From Tsukamurella asaccharolytica (GTDB lineage Bacteria; Actinomycetota; Actinomycetes; Mycobacteriales; Mycobacteriaceae): a stretch of DNA of 64,000 bases. A program made the position numbers and the translations under genes. The notes beneath the pieces are model-generated. The model made no database searches, had not been told where the DNA came from, and saw only the letters and a list, made by a program, of their open reading frames with translations. This document shows positions 1-7,933 of the stretch, piece by piece. Position 1 is the first letter of the stretch; the number at the start of each line of letters is the position of its first letter. Where the stretch lies: the NCBI RefSeq assembly GCF_007858435.1, contig NZ_VIGW01000001.1, positions 310,001 to 374,000 of the forward strand. Reading direction: 5' to 3'.

Positions 1-70
1 AGGTGAACAGAAGACAAGATCTGACCTCGTGTCGAGCTGAGCCGTGGATTCACAGACCGGGGACCGGTGT

Positions 71-481
71 TCACACGGGGCGGGCGGTGGCCATGGCGCG
101 GTCGACCTCCCAGTAGGCACGGAGCGCCACGATCTTCCCCGCGTCGTCGACCTTGTAGGTGAAGACGCCCTCGGCGTCGATGACGTGCCCGCCGATGACG
201 GTGCGGATGAGGCCGGTGAAGGCCACCTCGTTGCCGCAGGCGAAGCCGTCGCCGAAGCGGAATTCCAGGGACTCCGCCGCACCGATGGTCTTGTCGTAGA
301 ACGCCGCGATCTCCTGGCGGCCGTGGTGCCCCTTGCCCTCGGGGTCGAAGCCCGACGGCCCGACCGGGTCCTCGACCACGCCGTCGGCGGCGAACAGGTC
401 GAGCCACTCCTCCTTGCGGCGGCCGCTCGCGGCGGCCTGGGAGGCCCGCCCGGCCAGGACGGCGGGGTGGTCGTCTTTCAT
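71..481 (-). CDS. SnoaL-like / NTF2-fold protein (steroid locus)
   Basis: 136-aa cytosolic protein with the size and pattern of the SnoaL/ketosteroid-isomerase-like alpha+beta barrel: an N-terminal helix rich in polar residues, the stretch WLDLFAADGVVEDPVGPSGF, and a C-terminal strand ending in LRAYWEVD. Such folds act as isomerases, cyclases or plain ligand binders, so the reaction cannot be named. It lies 9 bp after the LLM oxidoreductase on the same strand, so both are probably transcribed from the divergent KstR-controlled promoter region at 1.4 kb. A role in steroid metabolism is inferred from that context only. Start ATG follows GGAGTT. Confidence 0.75.
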   Translation of the reverse strand: MKDDHPAVLAGRASQAAASGRRKEEWLDLFAADGVVEDPVGPSGFDPEGKGHHGRQEIAAFYDKTIGAAESLEFRFGDGFACGNEVAFTGLIRTVIGGHVIDAEGVFTYKVDDAGKIVALRAYWEVDRAMATARPV

Positions 482-490
482 GGCGAACTC

Positions 491-1357
491 CTAGAACTTG
501 CTGATGACGGAATCGGCATAACGGCGCAGGTGGTCGATCTTGGGCTGCAGCGGCTCGGTATCCGGGCCCACCTGGTACGGCAGGCGGAAGCCGACGATCA
601 CGTCGGTGACGCCCTTGTCCTCGAGCCGCTTGATGCCGTCCACGGTGTAGGCGTCCAGCGAGATCACGTGGATCTCGAACTCCTTCTTGCCGTGCTCTGC
701 GCGCAGCTCGTCGATCCGGGCGAGCATGCGGTCGAGCTCCTCGCCGTCGCCGCCGGCGTGCATCCAGCCGTCGCACAGCCGCACGGCCCGGCGCAGCGCC
801 GCGTCCGCATGACCGCCGACCAGGATCGGCAACGGCTGTGTCGGCACCGGGGCGATCTTGATGGACGGGATGTCGAAGAACTCGCCGTGGTACTCGAAGT
901 ACTCGCCGGTCGAGAGGCCCTTGATGATCTCGATGCACTCGTCCATCCGCTTGCCGCGGCGCGCGAAGGGCACCCCCATGATCTCGAAGTCCTCCGGCCA
1001 CGGGCTGATGCCCACGCCGAGCGCGAAGCGGTTGCCGCTGAGGGAGGCCAGCGAGGTGGCCTGCTTGGCGACGAGCACCGGCGGCCGAATCGGCAGCTTG
1101 AGCACGAAGGGCGTGAACCGCAACGTGGTCGTGGACGCGGCCAGCGCCGACGCCAGTACGAAGGTCTCGATGAACTCCTTGCCGTCGAGGAACTCCCGGC
1201 TGCCGTCGGGGGTGTACGGATACGTCGAGTCCGAGACCTCGGGATACGCGATGCTGTCCGCGATGCACATGCTGTGGTAGCCGGCCTCCTCCGCCGCCTG
1301 CGCGAGCGGGACGTAGTACGACGGATCCGTCATCGCCTCGGCGTACGTGAATCGCAT
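491..1357 (-). CDS. LLM-class F420/flavin-dependent oxidoreductase
   Basis: 288-aa TIM-barrel oxidoreductase of the bacterial luciferase-like (LLM) superfamily. Family landmarks are the N-terminal AQAAEEAGYHSMCIAD, the central GNRFALGVGISPWPEDFEIMG and the PLPILVGGHADAALRRAVRLCDGW strand-helix typical of F420-dependent members. I start it at the ATG at 1357 because AAAGGG lies 6 bp upstream; the open frame extends 22 codons further without a better ribosome site. Cofactor F420 versus FMN cannot be decided by eye. It is divergent from the ChsE fusion across a KstR-type box, so it is probably a KstR-regulon enzyme acting on a steroid or acyl-CoA intermediate; the substrate is unknown. Confidence 0.8.
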   Translation of the reverse strand: MRFTYAEAMTDPSYYVPLAQAAEEAGYHSMCIADSIAYPEVSDSTYPYTPDGSREFLDGKEFIETFVLASALAASTTTLRFTPFVLKLPIRPPVLVAKQATSLASLSGNRFALGVGISPWPEDFEIMGVPFARRGKRMDECIEIIKGLSTGEYFEYHGEFFDIPSIKIAPVPTQPLPILVGGHADAALRRAVRLCDGWMHAGGDGEELDRMLARIDELRAEHGKKEFEIHVISLDAYTVDGIKRLEDKGVTDVIVGFRLPYQVGPDTEPLQPKIDHLRRYADSVISKF

Positions 1358-1408
1358 GGTCACCCTTTCGTCGAACTGCTTGCGAGCCTTCATCCCACTT
1401 GCTAAAAA

Positions 1409-1422
1409 TAGAACACGTTTCA
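1409..1422. promoter_or_regulatory. KstR-type operator (TAGAACACGTTTCA)
   Basis: TAGAACACGTTTCA fits the published KstR consensus TnnAACnnGTTnnA at every fixed position. It lies 35 bp upstream of the chosen start of the ChsE fusion and 52 bp upstream of the divergent LLM gene, where one TetR-family KstR dimer could repress both. On the minus strand it overlaps a possible -10 element (TATTTT). KstR is relieved by cholesterol-derived CoA thioesters, which fits the downstream enzymes. Confidence 0.8.
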
Positions 1423-1456
1423 CCGTTTGTACGCGGTATCGAGATCAGGAGTGCGC

Positions 1457-3736
1457 GTGGACTTCCGTCCGGACGAGAACCAGGTGGCCGTCGCCGGCCT
1501 CGCCGCCGACGTGCTCGGCCACGCCGCCGCGCGCGATACCCGAGGTGCCGACGGCGAGGACGGCTGGCGCGCGACGTGGGCGGATCTCGCCCGCGCCGAC
1601 CTCCTCGGCCTCTCGGCCCCCGAGAGCCTCGGCGGCGCCGGGCTCGGCGCAGAGGAGGTGGCCGCGCTACTCACAGAGGCCGGCCGGCTCGCGATCGCCG
1701 CCCCCGTGCTGCCCGCGCTCGCCCTGGGGATCCTGCCCGTCGCGACGCACGGCACACCCGGGCAGCGCGAGCAGTTGCTGCCCTCCGCCCTGACCGGCGA
1801 CGAGCTGATCGTGGGCGCACTCAACGAGGCCGGAGACGCCGTGCCCGTGGCCCCGTCCACCCGCGCGGTGCGGACCGCGAGCGGTTGGTCGCTGACCGGC
1901 CGGAAGGTGGCCGTCGGCTACGCGCAGCACGCTGCGCACCTGCTGGTCAGCGCAGCCACCGACGACGGTGCCGCCGTCTTCGTGGTGCCCGCCGCCGCAG
2001 CGGGGGTCACCGTCGCCCCCAGCCCGACGTCGACGGGGGCGCCGGAAGGCACCGTCGAACTGGCGGGCGTCGAGGTGCCGGCCGACGCCGTGCTGGGCGA
2101 CTCCACCGACGGGACCGTCGCGCAGTTCGTGCGGGAGTGCGGCCTGGCGGGTGCGGCGGCCGTCGCCGACGGTGCGCTCGCCGGTGCCCTGGCGCTCACC
2201 GTCGACCACCTGCGCAAGCGTGAGCAGTTCGGGCGGCCGCTGGGCGCCTTCCAGGCGGTGGCGCAGCAGATCGCCGACGTCTACATCGCCTCTCGCACGC
2301 TGCACCTGGCCGCCCTCTCCGCGACCTGGCGCGTGGGCACGGGCTCCCCCGCCGACGAGGCCACCGCGCTGGCCGCGCACTGGCTGGCCGCGGAGGCACC
2401 ATCGGCGGTACGGACCTGCCATCACCTGCACGGCGGTATCGGCGTGGACGCGACGTACCCGCTGCACCGGTTCTACTCCACGATCAAGGACCTGGCCCGG
2501 TTCGTGGGCGGTGTCCCGCAGACCGTGCGTGCATTGGCGACCGCGCACCGCGACGACACGACGAGCGCGGACGAGGCCGGCCGGTTCCTCGCGCTGAACG
2601 GCGCGCAGCGCGCGCTGCAGGCCGAGCTGCGGGCCTACTTCTCCACTCTGATGACGCCGGAGGAGCGCACCGCGATGCTGGTGCAGCGGCACGGCGAGGT
2701 CTTCCGGGACGTCGTCCTGCGTATGGGCAGCGACGACCGACTCGGCGTGGGATGGCCCGCCGAGTTCGGCGGCAAGGGCTTCGGACCGATCGAGCAGTAC
2801 CTGTTCGTCAACGAGGCCTCCCGCGCCGACGTGCAACTGCCCTCGGTGACGCTGCAGACCGTGGGGCCGACGCTGCAGGCCTACGGCACGGACGAGCAGA
2901 AGGCGAAGTTCCTGCCGAAGATCCTCTCGGGCGAGGTGCACTTCGCGATCGGCTACACCGAGCCCGACGCAGGCACCGATCTCGCCTCGCTACGCACCAC
3001 GGCGGTCCGCGACGGCGACCACTACGTGGTGAACGGCCAGAAGATCTTCACCACCGGCGGCCACGACGCCGACTACGTGTGGCTAGCCGTCCGCACCGAC
3101 CCCGACGCACCCAAGCACAAGGGCATCTCGATCCTGATCCTCGACACCAAGGACCCGGGCTACAGCTGGACGCCGATCATCACCGCCGACGGCGCGCACC
3201 ACGTGAACGCCACCTACTACAACGACGTCCGAGTGCCGGTCGACATGCTCGTCGGGGTGGAGAACGAGGGGTGGAAGCTGATCACGACCCAGCTCAACCA
3301 CGAGCGGGTCATGCTCGGCCCGTCGGGCCGGATCGGCGCGCTGTACGACCGCGTACACGCCTGGGCGAGCGAGCAGAAGCTACTCGGCGAGCCCGACGTC
3401 GTCGAGGCGCTCGCCCGGGTGCGCGCGGCGGAACTCATCAACGAGCTGCTCAACTGGCAGGTCGCCGCCGCGGAGGCGGGCGGGCCCGTCGACGTGGCGG
3501 ACGCCTCCGCCACCAAGGTCTTCGGCTCCGACCGGATCCAGGGCCTGACCGCGCTGCTCGAGGAGACCGTCGGAACCCACGGCGACCCGGCGGAGTCCTC
3601 GACGGCGGAGGTGCTGCAGTGGCTCGATGTGCAGGCCAAGCGCAACCTGGTACTCACCTTCGGCGGCGGGGTCAACGAGATCCAGCGCGAACTCATCGCC
3701 CTCATGGGCCTGCAGCTGCCGCGGGTGCCCCGGTGA
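1457..3736 (+). CDS. Fused ChsE1-ChsE2 acyl-CoA dehydrogenase (FadE28-FadE29 in one chain)
   Basis: 759-aa protein made of two acyl-CoA dehydrogenase halves. Residues 1-375 match the ChsE1/FadE28 subunit (start VDFRPDENQ, CHHLHGGIGVDATYPLHRFY, STIKDLARFVGG). Residues 380-759 match ChsE2/FadE29 closely (LGVGWPAEFGGKGFGPIEQ, HFAIGYTEPDAGTDLASLRT, end QLPRVPR). In M. tuberculosis these are separate genes whose products form an alpha2beta2 FAD enzyme that desaturates the three-carbon side chain of 3-oxo-4-pregnene-20-carboxyl-CoA. The likely catalytic Glu is E616 in LNHERVML, in the second half; I see none at the equivalent place in the first. Start GTG 1457 has AGGAG 5 bp upstream. First gene of a coupled operon; GTGA overlap with chsH2. 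Confidence 0.9.
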   Translation: MDFRPDENQVAVAGLAADVLGHAAARDTRGADGEDGWRATWADLARADLLGLSAPESLGGAGLGAEEVAALLTEAGRLAIAAPVLPALALGILPVATHGTPGQREQLLPSALTGDELIVGALNEAGDAVPVAPSTRAVRTASGWSLTGRKVAVGYAQHAAHLLVSAATDDGAAVFVVPAAAAGVTVAPSPTSTGAPEGTVELAGVEVPADAVLGDSTDGTVAQFVRECGLAGAAAVADGALAGALALTVDHLRKREQFGRPLGAFQAVAQQIADVYIASRTLHLAALSATWRVGTGSPADEATALAAHWLAAEAPSAVRTCHHLHGGIGVDATYPLHRFYSTIKDLARFVGGVPQTVRALATAHRDDTTSADEAGRFLALNGAQRALQAELRAYFSTLMTPEERTAMLVQRHGEVFRDVVLRMGSDDRLGVGWPAEFGGKGFGPIEQYLFVNEASRADVQLPSVTLQTVGPTLQAYGTDEQKAKFLPKILSGEVHFAIGYTEPDAGTDLASLRTTAVRDGDHYVVNGQKIFTTGGHDADYVWLAVRTDPDAPKHKGISILILDTKDPGYSWTPIITADGAHHVNATYYNDVRVPVDMLVGVENEGWKLITTQLNHERVMLGPSGRIGALYDRVHAWASEQKLLGEPDVVEALARVRAAELINELLNWQVAAAEAGGPVDVADASATKVFGSDRIQGLTALLEETVGTHGDPAESSTAEVLQWLDVQAKRNLVLTFGGGVNEIQRELIALMGLQLPRVPR

Positions 3737-4752
3737 CCGCCTCGGGCGCGGGCCCGGAGACGACGGACGCGGAGACGACGGCGGCCGTGCTTGCCGCGGC
3801 GGAGCGGATCCGCGCGCTCGGTGATTCCGCGCCGCGCGCGGGGCGGGACCCGGTGAACCAGCCGATGATCAACAACTGGACCGAGGCCATCGGCGACACC
3901 AACCCGCTCTACTCCGACGCCGCGTTCGCGGAGCAGTCGGTTTTCGGCGGGCCCGTGGCGCCGCCCGCGATGGCGCAGGTGTGGTCGATGCGCGGCCTGC
4001 ACGGTGCGCGCGCGGGCGACGACCCGCTGGGCCTCATGACCGAAGCTCTCGACGAGCTGGGCTTCACCTCCGTCGTCGCCACCAATTCGGACCAGACCTA
4101 CCACCGGCACTTGCGGCCGGGTGAGGAGATCACCGCGTCATCGCGGCTCGAGGACGTAGTGGGGCCCAAGAAGACCGCCCTCGGCGAGGGGTGGTTCTTC
4201 ACCACGCGCACGCTGTGGCGCGTGGGCGACGAGGTGGTGGCGGAGATGGTCTTCCGCATCCTCAAGTTCCGTCCCCCCGCCGCGGAACAGCCCGCTGCCC
4301 CCGACGCCGTCGTACCCGATGCCGGGCCGAGCGGCCGCATCGTGGACGCGTCCGCCTACGCCGGCGGCGTGCTGCGGCCGGTGATCTCGCGCGACACCGC
4401 CTTCTACTGGGAGGGCGCGAAGGTCGGCGAGCTGCGGATCCAGCGCTGGGGCGAGACGCTCCGGCACCCGCCGGGACCGATGGACCCGGGCGGCGACCTG
4501 GGCCTCGTCCCCGACTACGTGGTCTCCCCCGGCACCGGCACCGTCTTCAGCTTCGTGGTGCACCACCACCCCAAGGTCCCCGGCAAGCGCCTGCCCTTCG
4601 TCGTGGCACTGGTGGAGCTCGACGAGGGCGTGCGCGTGCTCGGCGAGCTGATCGACGTGGACCCCGCGACCGTCGAGATCGGCATGCCCGTCCGTAGTGT
4701 GTTTCTCCGGGTCGATGACGACCTGACCCTGCCCGCCTGGGAGGTTCGATGA
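3733..4752 (+). CDS. chsH2: ChsH2: MaoC-like N-domain plus DUF35/OB-fold C-domain
   Basis: 339 aa. Residues about 40-180 are a MaoC/hot-dog domain (NQPMINNWTEAIGDTNPLYS, GPVAPPAMAQVWSM); residues about 205-339 are a DUF35-type OB-fold region (LRIQRWGETLRHPPGPMD, then VHHHPKVPGKRLPFVVALVE). In the igr system ChsH2 pairs with ChsH1 to hydrate the enoyl-CoA made by ChsE1-ChsE2, and its DUF35 domain docks the aldolase Ltp2. Start GTG overlaps the ChsE stop (GTGA). Oddity: the whole protein has no cysteine, so the zinc ribbon that often opens DUF35 domains is absent here. Ortholog of Rv3542c. Confidence 0.88.
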   Translation: MTASGAGPETTDAETTAAVLAAAERIRALGDSAPRAGRDPVNQPMINNWTEAIGDTNPLYSDAAFAEQSVFGGPVAPPAMAQVWSMRGLHGARAGDDPLGLMTEALDELGFTSVVATNSDQTYHRHLRPGEEITASSRLEDVVGPKKTALGEGWFFTTRTLWRVGDEVVAEMVFRILKFRPPAAEQPAAPDAVVPDAGPSGRIVDASAYAGGVLRPVISRDTAFYWEGAKVGELRIQRWGETLRHPPGPMDPGGDLGLVPDYVVSPGTGTVFSFVVHHHPKVPGKRLPFVVALVELDEGVRVLGELIDVDPATVEIGMPVRSVFLRVDDDLTLPAWEVR

Positions 4753-5165
4753 CGTACCCCACCACGCTGCGTTCCGCGGCGGTCACCGTCGGCACCGCCC
4801 TGCCGCCCATGACCGTCCACGCGAGCACGACCTTCGTGGCGACCACTGCCATCGCGACCCGCGACTTCCAGGACGTGCATCACGACCGCGACGCGGCACA
4901 CACGCGGGGCAGCAAGGACATCTTCGTCAACATCCTCACCGACAACGGCCTGGTCCAGAAGTACGTGACCGACTGGGCGGGCCCGGAGGCCTTCGTGCGC
5001 ACCATCTCCATCCGGCTCGGCGCGCCCTGCTACGCCGGCGACACCCTGCACTTCTCGGGCGCGGTCACCGCGGTCGAGGGGGACGCCGTCACCATCGCCG
5101 TGACCGCGAAGGGCGGCCTGGGCGAACACATCTCGGGCACCGCGACCGTGGTGCTGCCGGCATGA
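4749..5165 (+). CDS. chsH1: ChsH1: MaoC-like enoyl-CoA hydratase subunit
   Basis: 138-aa single hot-dog domain with the hydratase-2 dyad in TRDFQDVHHD (Asp39, His44), followed by GSKDIFVNILTDNGL. It is the catalytic partner of ChsH2 in the steroid-side-chain hydratase, adding water to the C17-C20 enoyl-CoA. ATG overlaps the chsH2 stop (ATGA), and its own stop overlaps the ltp2 start, as expected for subunits made in fixed ratio. Corresponds to Rv3541c of the M. tuberculosis igr operon, of similar length. Confidence 0.88.
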   Translation: MTYPTTLRSAAVTVGTALPPMTVHASTTFVATTAIATRDFQDVHHDRDAAHTRGSKDIFVNILTDNGLVQKYVTDWAGPEAFVRTISIRLGAPCYAGDTLHFSGAVTAVEGDAVTIAVTAKGGLGEHISGTATVVLPA

Positions 5166-6334
5166 GCGGGCTGAGCGGAAAGGCCGCGATCGCCGGGATC
5201 GGCGCCACCGAGTTCTCCAAGGACTCCGGGCGCAGCGAGTTGCGCCTGGCCGTGGAGTGCGTCCGGGCGGCGCTGGACGATGCCGGCCTCACTCCGCAGG
5301 ACGTCGACGGGCTGGTGACCTTCACCATGGACACCAACTCGGAGATCGCGGTGGCCCGCGAGCTGCGGATCCCCGAGCTGAAGTTCTTCAGCCGCATCAA
5401 CTTCGGAGGCGGCGCCGCGGCGGCGACCGTGCAGCAAGCGGCGATGGCCGTCGCGACCGGCGTCGCCGACGTGGTGGTGGCCTACCGCGCCTTCAACGAG
5501 CGGTCCGGCCACCGATTCGGGCAGGTCTCGAACGCCGCTGCGCAACAGGTGAACACGAACGGCATCGACAACGCCTTCCACTACCCCGCCGGTATCGCCA
5601 CTCCGGCGGCCACCGTCGCGATGGCTGCGCGCCGGTACCTGCATGACTTCGGCGCCACCAGCGAGGACTTCGGCCGCGTCGCCGTGCTCGACCGCGCGCG
5701 GGCCGCGACCAATCCGAAGGCGTGGTTCTTCGGCAAGCCGATCACGCTCGAGGAGCACCAGGCGTCGCGGTTCGTCGCCGAGCCGCTGCACCTACTGGAC
5801 TGCTGTCAGGAGTCGGACGGCGGGGTGGCGCTGGTGATCACGAGCGTCGAGCGCGCCCGCGACCTGAAGGCGACGCCCGCGGTGATCGCCGCCGCGGCCC
5901 AGGGCAGCGGTCCCGACCAGTACGTGATGACCAGCTACTACCGCGACGGGCTCACCGGCCTGCCGGAAATGGGCGTCGTCGGCGGGCAGCTGTGGGCGCA
6001 GGCGGGGATGGCACCGTCGGACATGGACCTGGCCGTGCTCTACGACCACTTCACCCCCTACGTGCTCATGCAGCTCGAGGAGCTCGGCTTCTGCGGGCGG
6101 GGCGAGGCACCAGCCTTCCTGGCGGTCGGGACCTGCGAGCTCGACGGGGCCCTGCCGCTCAACCCGCACGGCGGACAGCTGGGCGAGGCGTACATCCACG
6201 GGATGAACGGCATCGCCGAGGCGGTGCGGCAGCTTCGTGGGACGGCGGCCAACCAGATCCCGGACGCCGAGCGGGCCGTGGTCACTGCCGGGACCGGGGT
6301 TCCGACCAGCGGATTGATACTGAGTAAAGTCTGA
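5162..6334 (+). CDS. ltp2: Ltp2: steroid side-chain retro-aldolase (thiolase-like lipid-transfer protein)
   Basis: 390-aa SCP2-thiolase-fold protein: N-terminal KAAIAGIGATEFSKDSGRS, ALDDAGLTPQDVDGLVTF, and the C-terminal LPLNPHGGQLGEAYIHGMNG. Members lacking the thiolase chemistry act as aldolases; Ltp2 with the DUF35 domain of ChsH2 cleaves the 17-hydroxy-steroid-CoA to androstenedione-type product plus propionyl-CoA. This is the last side-chain step, so the operon holds the complete dehydrogenation-hydration-cleavage sequence. Coupled to chsH1 by a 4-bp overlap. Ortholog of Rv3540c. Cyp125, which heads the M. tuberculosis igr operon, is not in this window. Confidence 0.88.
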   Translation: MSGLSGKAAIAGIGATEFSKDSGRSELRLAVECVRAALDDAGLTPQDVDGLVTFTMDTNSEIAVARELRIPELKFFSRINFGGGAAAATVQQAAMAVATGVADVVVAYRAFNERSGHRFGQVSNAAAQQVNTNGIDNAFHYPAGIATPAATVAMAARRYLHDFGATSEDFGRVAVLDRARAATNPKAWFFGKPITLEEHQASRFVAEPLHLLDCCQESDGGVALVITSVERARDLKATPAVIAAAAQGSGPDQYVMTSYYRDGLTGLPEMGVVGGQLWAQAGMAPSDMDLAVLYDHFTPYVLMQLEELGFCGRGEAPAFLAVGTCELDGALPLNPHGGQLGEAYIHGMNGIAEAVRQLRGTAANQIPDAERAVVTAGTGVPTSGLILSKV

Positions 6335-6337
6335 TGA

Positions 6338-6964
6338 ATGAATGACTCGGATCCGGACAAGCTGGACCTGCGGAGCGAGATTCCGCGATTCCGGGAGGCC
6401 ACACCCCCGCCCTCGTTCGGCGAGTTCGTCGAGAACATGCGTCGCCTGCAGGACCTTGCGGTGTGCGTCGACGCCCCCGAGGAGGTGTACGCCGCCGCAC
6501 GCGACAGGGCCGCCGAGCTCGTCGAGTTGCTCGCGCCCCATGCTGCCGGCGAGGGCAAGGGGCCTGCGAACCGCAGCATGTCGCTGCCCGGGCGCGGCAG
6601 TCTGCTGATCCCTCCCTTCTACGTCGAGAAGTTCGACGCGGACTCCGTCGTCTCCCGCGGCATGCTGCGGCGCTACCACCTGGGCGGCGGCGGCGTCGCG
6701 CACGGCGGCGTGCTCCCGCTGATCTTCGACGACAACTTCGGCAACGTCGTCTACGCGGCGAAGCGGCCCATCAGCCGCACCGCCTACCTGCACGTCAACT
6801 ACCGCAAGGTGACGCCGCTGGACGTGCCGCTCGTCATCGAGGGCAAGGTCGACCGTGTGGACGGGCGGAAGACGTTCGTCACCGCCCGCCTCACCGACGC
6901 GGACGGCACATTGCTCGCCGACGGCGAGGGCCTCATGGTGCAGCTTCTGCCCGGCCAGCCCTGA
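6338..6964 (+). CDS. PaaI/YigI-type hot-dog acyl-CoA thioesterase
   Basis: 208 aa with a C-terminal hot-dog thioesterase domain (about residues 95-205): YHLGGGGVAHGGVLPLIFDD carries the HGG motif of the PaaI group, followed by AYLHVNYRKVTPLDVPLVIE and KTFVTARLTDADG. The first 90 residues are helical and charged and not recognisable. It starts 3 bp after ltp2 and is probably the last gene of the KstR-controlled operon. It could release CoA from steroid or propionyl intermediates and prevent CoA trapping; the substrate is inferred from position only. A perfect hairpin terminator follows 21 bp after its stop. Confidence 0.8.
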   Translation: MNDSDPDKLDLRSEIPRFREATPPPSFGEFVENMRRLQDLAVCVDAPEEVYAAARDRAAELVELLAPHAAGEGKGPANRSMSLPGRGSLLIPPFYVEKFDADSVVSRGMLRRYHLGGGGVAHGGVLPLIFDDNFGNVVYAAKRPISRTAYLHVNYRKVTPLDVPLVIEGKVDRVDGRKTFVTARLTDADGTLLADGEGLMVQLLPGQP

Positions 6965-6985
6965 CCTGCGGCCCCGACACGACGA

Positions 6986-7015
6986 AACGGCGCGGACCTT
7001 CGGGTCCGCGCCGTT
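6986..7015. terminator. Bidirectional terminator hairpin between convergent genes
   Basis: Perfect 13-bp stem (AACGGCGCGGACC / GGTCCGCGCCGTT) closed by a TTCG tetraloop, placed exactly between the convergent thioesterase and Mce-associated genes. It is flanked by AAA on one side but lacks a long U-tract, as usual in Mycobacteriales. Confidence 0.85.
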
Positions 7016-7030
7016 CCGCGTGGGAGCTCG

Positions 7031-7771
7031 CTACTTACCGGACAGGGCGGCATCCATGCCGCGCACGTCGCTGATCTTCCAGTCCTGTTTGGTATCGATC
7101 GTCAGCGTGTAGGTGGCCGTCGACGGGATGCCCTCGGGGCGCTGCGTGCTCTTGGTGATCATGTTCACGAAGACGTTGAGCGTGATCAGGCCGTCCTTGT
7201 TGTCCGCGACGATGGTGCCGAGGGGGGTCGCGGTGGATTGCCACTGGAGCGGTACGACGACCTGCTCGAACTGCGTGGAGGCCTCGCGGAGCTGGTTCGC
7301 GAGCTCGTCCGTGGTGCCGGCGGTGAGCGCGGTGCGCCACGCGGCGAGGTTCTGGTAGTCGATGGTCGCAGCGCCGATCGCGTACTTCTTCGCGATGTCC
7401 TCGGCGCGCGCGTTGGTCTCCTGCGCCGCGGTGGCGGCGGCGAGCTGGTCCCGCGCGTCGTCGCGGCCGGACGCCGCCGACTGCCAGAGGAAGCCGAAGG
7501 CGGTGGCGGCCACCGCGAGCAGTACCACCACGGCCGAGAGGACCAACATGAGCGGCGTGACGACGATGCCGCGGCTCGCGGCCTGGTTCTCGGTCTTCTC
7601 CGCCGCCGGGCGTGTCTGCGTCGCCTTCGCCGCGGGCTTCCGAGCCTTCGCGGTGGTGATCTCGGTCGTGGTCTCGGTGGCCGCGGACTCGTCCGCGCCG
7701 GTGCCGGACTCCGTGACGGCCTCGTCGGTCGCGTCCGTCGCGTCGTCGATCTCGGGCTGTGATGCCGCCAT
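7031..7771 (-). CDS. Mce-associated membrane protein
   Basis: 246 aa: an acidic then Ala/Lys/Thr-rich cytoplasmic tail (1-68), one transmembrane helix (about 70-97, VVTPLMLVLSAVVVLLAVAA), and an extracytoplasmic NTF2-like domain with YAIGAATIDYQNLAAWRTAL, the hallmark of Mce-associated (Mam) proteins. Mam proteins stabilise Mce transporter complexes; with a KstR-type box 79 bp upstream, the natural partner is an Mce4-type steroid importer elsewhere in the genome. That pairing is inference, since no mce gene is in this window. Start ATG has GAGGGG upstream. Confidence 0.85.
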   Translation of the reverse strand: MAASQPEIDDATDATDEAVTESGTGADESAATETTTEITTAKARKPAAKATQTRPAAEKTENQAASRGIVVTPLMLVLSAVVVLLAVAATAFGFLWQSAASGRDDARDQLAAATAAQETNARAEDIAKKYAIGAATIDYQNLAAWRTALTAGTTDELANQLREASTQFEQVVVPLQWQSTATPLGTIVADNKDGLITLNVFVNMITKSTQRPEGIPSTATYTLTIDTKQDWKISDVRGMDAALSGK

Positions 7772-7849
7772 GGTGCTACCCCTCTCGCGCAGCGTCGCCG
7801 GAAAAGCCCAGGTAGGACAACTCGACGCTCACGGTCTCGTGGGCAGAAC

Positions 7850-7863
7850 TGTAACACGTTCCA
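7850..7863. promoter_or_regulatory. KstR-type operator (TGTAACACGTTCCA)
   Basis: TGTAACACGTTCCA fits TnnAACnnGTTnnA at every fixed position and has the same AACACGTT core as the box at 1409-1422. It lies 79 bp upstream of the Mce-associated gene on the minus strand, placing that gene in the predicted KstR regulon. Confidence 0.75.
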
Positions 7864-7933
7864 TTTTTTGGCGGGAGCGGTTCGCGCACGATTGCCCGTG
7901 CGGCACGCCACCGCAGGGGGCGCGGAGCGAAGG

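Noticed and set aside
1427-1456. Upstream TTG start for the ChsE fusion
   Set aside because: It would add ten unconserved residues and has no ribosome-binding site, whereas GTG 1457 has AGGAG at 5 bp and matches the ChsE1 N-terminus.
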